From NCBI RefSeq assembly GCF_029227915.1, contig NC_079876.1, positions 36,127,828 through 36,191,827 of the forward strand: 64,000 nt of DNA, written 5' to 3'. The notes under the pieces are model-generated. The model saw nothing but the letters and a program-made list of their open reading frames with translations. It ran no database searches and was not told where the DNA came from. Below, in pieces: positions 63,955 to 64,000 of this stretch (position 1 is the first letter of the stretch; every line of letters begins with the position of its first letter). The translations under genes were made by a program, and so were the position numbers. The stretch is from Hydractinia symbiolongicarpus (Eukaryota; Cnidaria; Hydrozoa; Anthoathecata; Hydractiniidae).

Positions 63955-64000
63955 ACTAGTTGGCTTTTTGTCCTCTTCGGCACCTGAGTGGTGAGCTGGT

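Larger units (their letters stand above)
1..64000. repeat. Tandem array of a seven-tRNA unit, about 55 copies
   Basis: The sequence repeats with a period of 1,163 bp from end to end. Units are numbered U1-U56 here. A unit runs from the base after one Ser(AGA) gene to the end of the next, so U1 is 4-1166 and U56 is cut by the window end. Non-standard lengths read from gene spacing: U3, U16, U23, U27, U30, U47 and U54 are 1162; U28, U29 and U46 are 1164; U4 1142; U12 1080; U15 979; U19 1146; U32 1145; U39 1159. Genes fill about 45% of a unit. Spacers between genes are 58-137 bp and are nearly as conserved as the genes, so the whole unit is being homogenised. In the entries below, 'consensus' means identical by eye to the U1 gene; numbers such as G53 use standard tRNA numbering. 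Confidence 0.98.

Noticed and set aside
1-64000. Bacterial or phage tRNA array
   Set aside because: No encoded CCA, Pol III T-run terminators, boxes A and B, A34 anticodons for Ser and Thr, and eukaryotic tRNA bodies.
1-64000. tRNA-derived SINE array
   Set aside because: Most genes keep full cloverleaf pairing. There is no SINE body, no poly-A or 3' tail, and no target-site duplications.
1-64000. CRISPR array
   Set aside because: The repeat is over 1 kb, has no short unique spacers, and is explained by tRNA genes.
1-64000. The 3.18-kb Xenopus laevis tDNA repeat or another named tRNA repeat
   Set aside because: Unit length and gene content differ from what I know of that repeat. I cannot assign the array to a species from the sequence alone.

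Overview
The whole window is one tandem array of nuclear tRNA genes. A unit of about 1,163 bp repeats head to tail about 55 times, and the window starts and ends inside the array. Each standard unit (reference unit U1, 4-1166) carries seven intronless tRNA genes in this order: Glu(UUC)+, Cys(GCA)+, Ser(UGA)+, Phe(GAA)+, Gly(GCC)-, Thr(AGU)+, Ser(AGA)+. By reading I find 385 tRNA loci (55 units less two deleted genes, plus two genes of a 56th unit) and a 3-nt tail of one more at the left edge. About 280 match the consensus exactly and about 100 carry changes. No protein-coding gene, rRNA gene, transposon or CRISPR is visible. The short open frames are read-throughs of tRNA genes and spacers.

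The organism is a eukaryote: CCA is not encoded, Pol III boxes A and B are inside every gene, T-run terminators follow six of the seven genes, and A34 (inosine-type) anticodons occur for Ser and Thr. The tRNA bodies look metazoan. From memory, Phe and Glu differ from the mammalian versions, so a non-mammalian animal is likely, perhaps an invertebrate or fish. I cannot name the species.

Layout: Phe and Gly converge on a pyrimidine-rich tract. Gly and Thr diverge from a shared 116-bp region that holds a 17-bp palindrome just upstream of Thr. Thr and Ser(AGA) are 58 bp apart with no T4 terminator between them, so they may be co-transcribed. A TATA-like box lies at -33 to -28 of Cys.

Spacers are as conserved as the genes. 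Diagnostic variants recur in neighbouring units or at fixed offsets of 3, 13, 16 and 17 units, which points to unequal exchange, block duplication and concerted evolution. Irregular units: U4 (21-bp loss that alters Cys), U12 (Thr deleted), U15 (Cys 3' end and Ser(UGA) deleted), U19 and U32 (17-bp spacer loss), U39 (3-bp loss at the Thr 3' end), U54 (1-nt loss in the Cys T-loop). The most notable single genes are a Glu gene with a Gly-type UCC anticodon (U3) and a Gly gene with a Ser-type GCU anticodon (U48).
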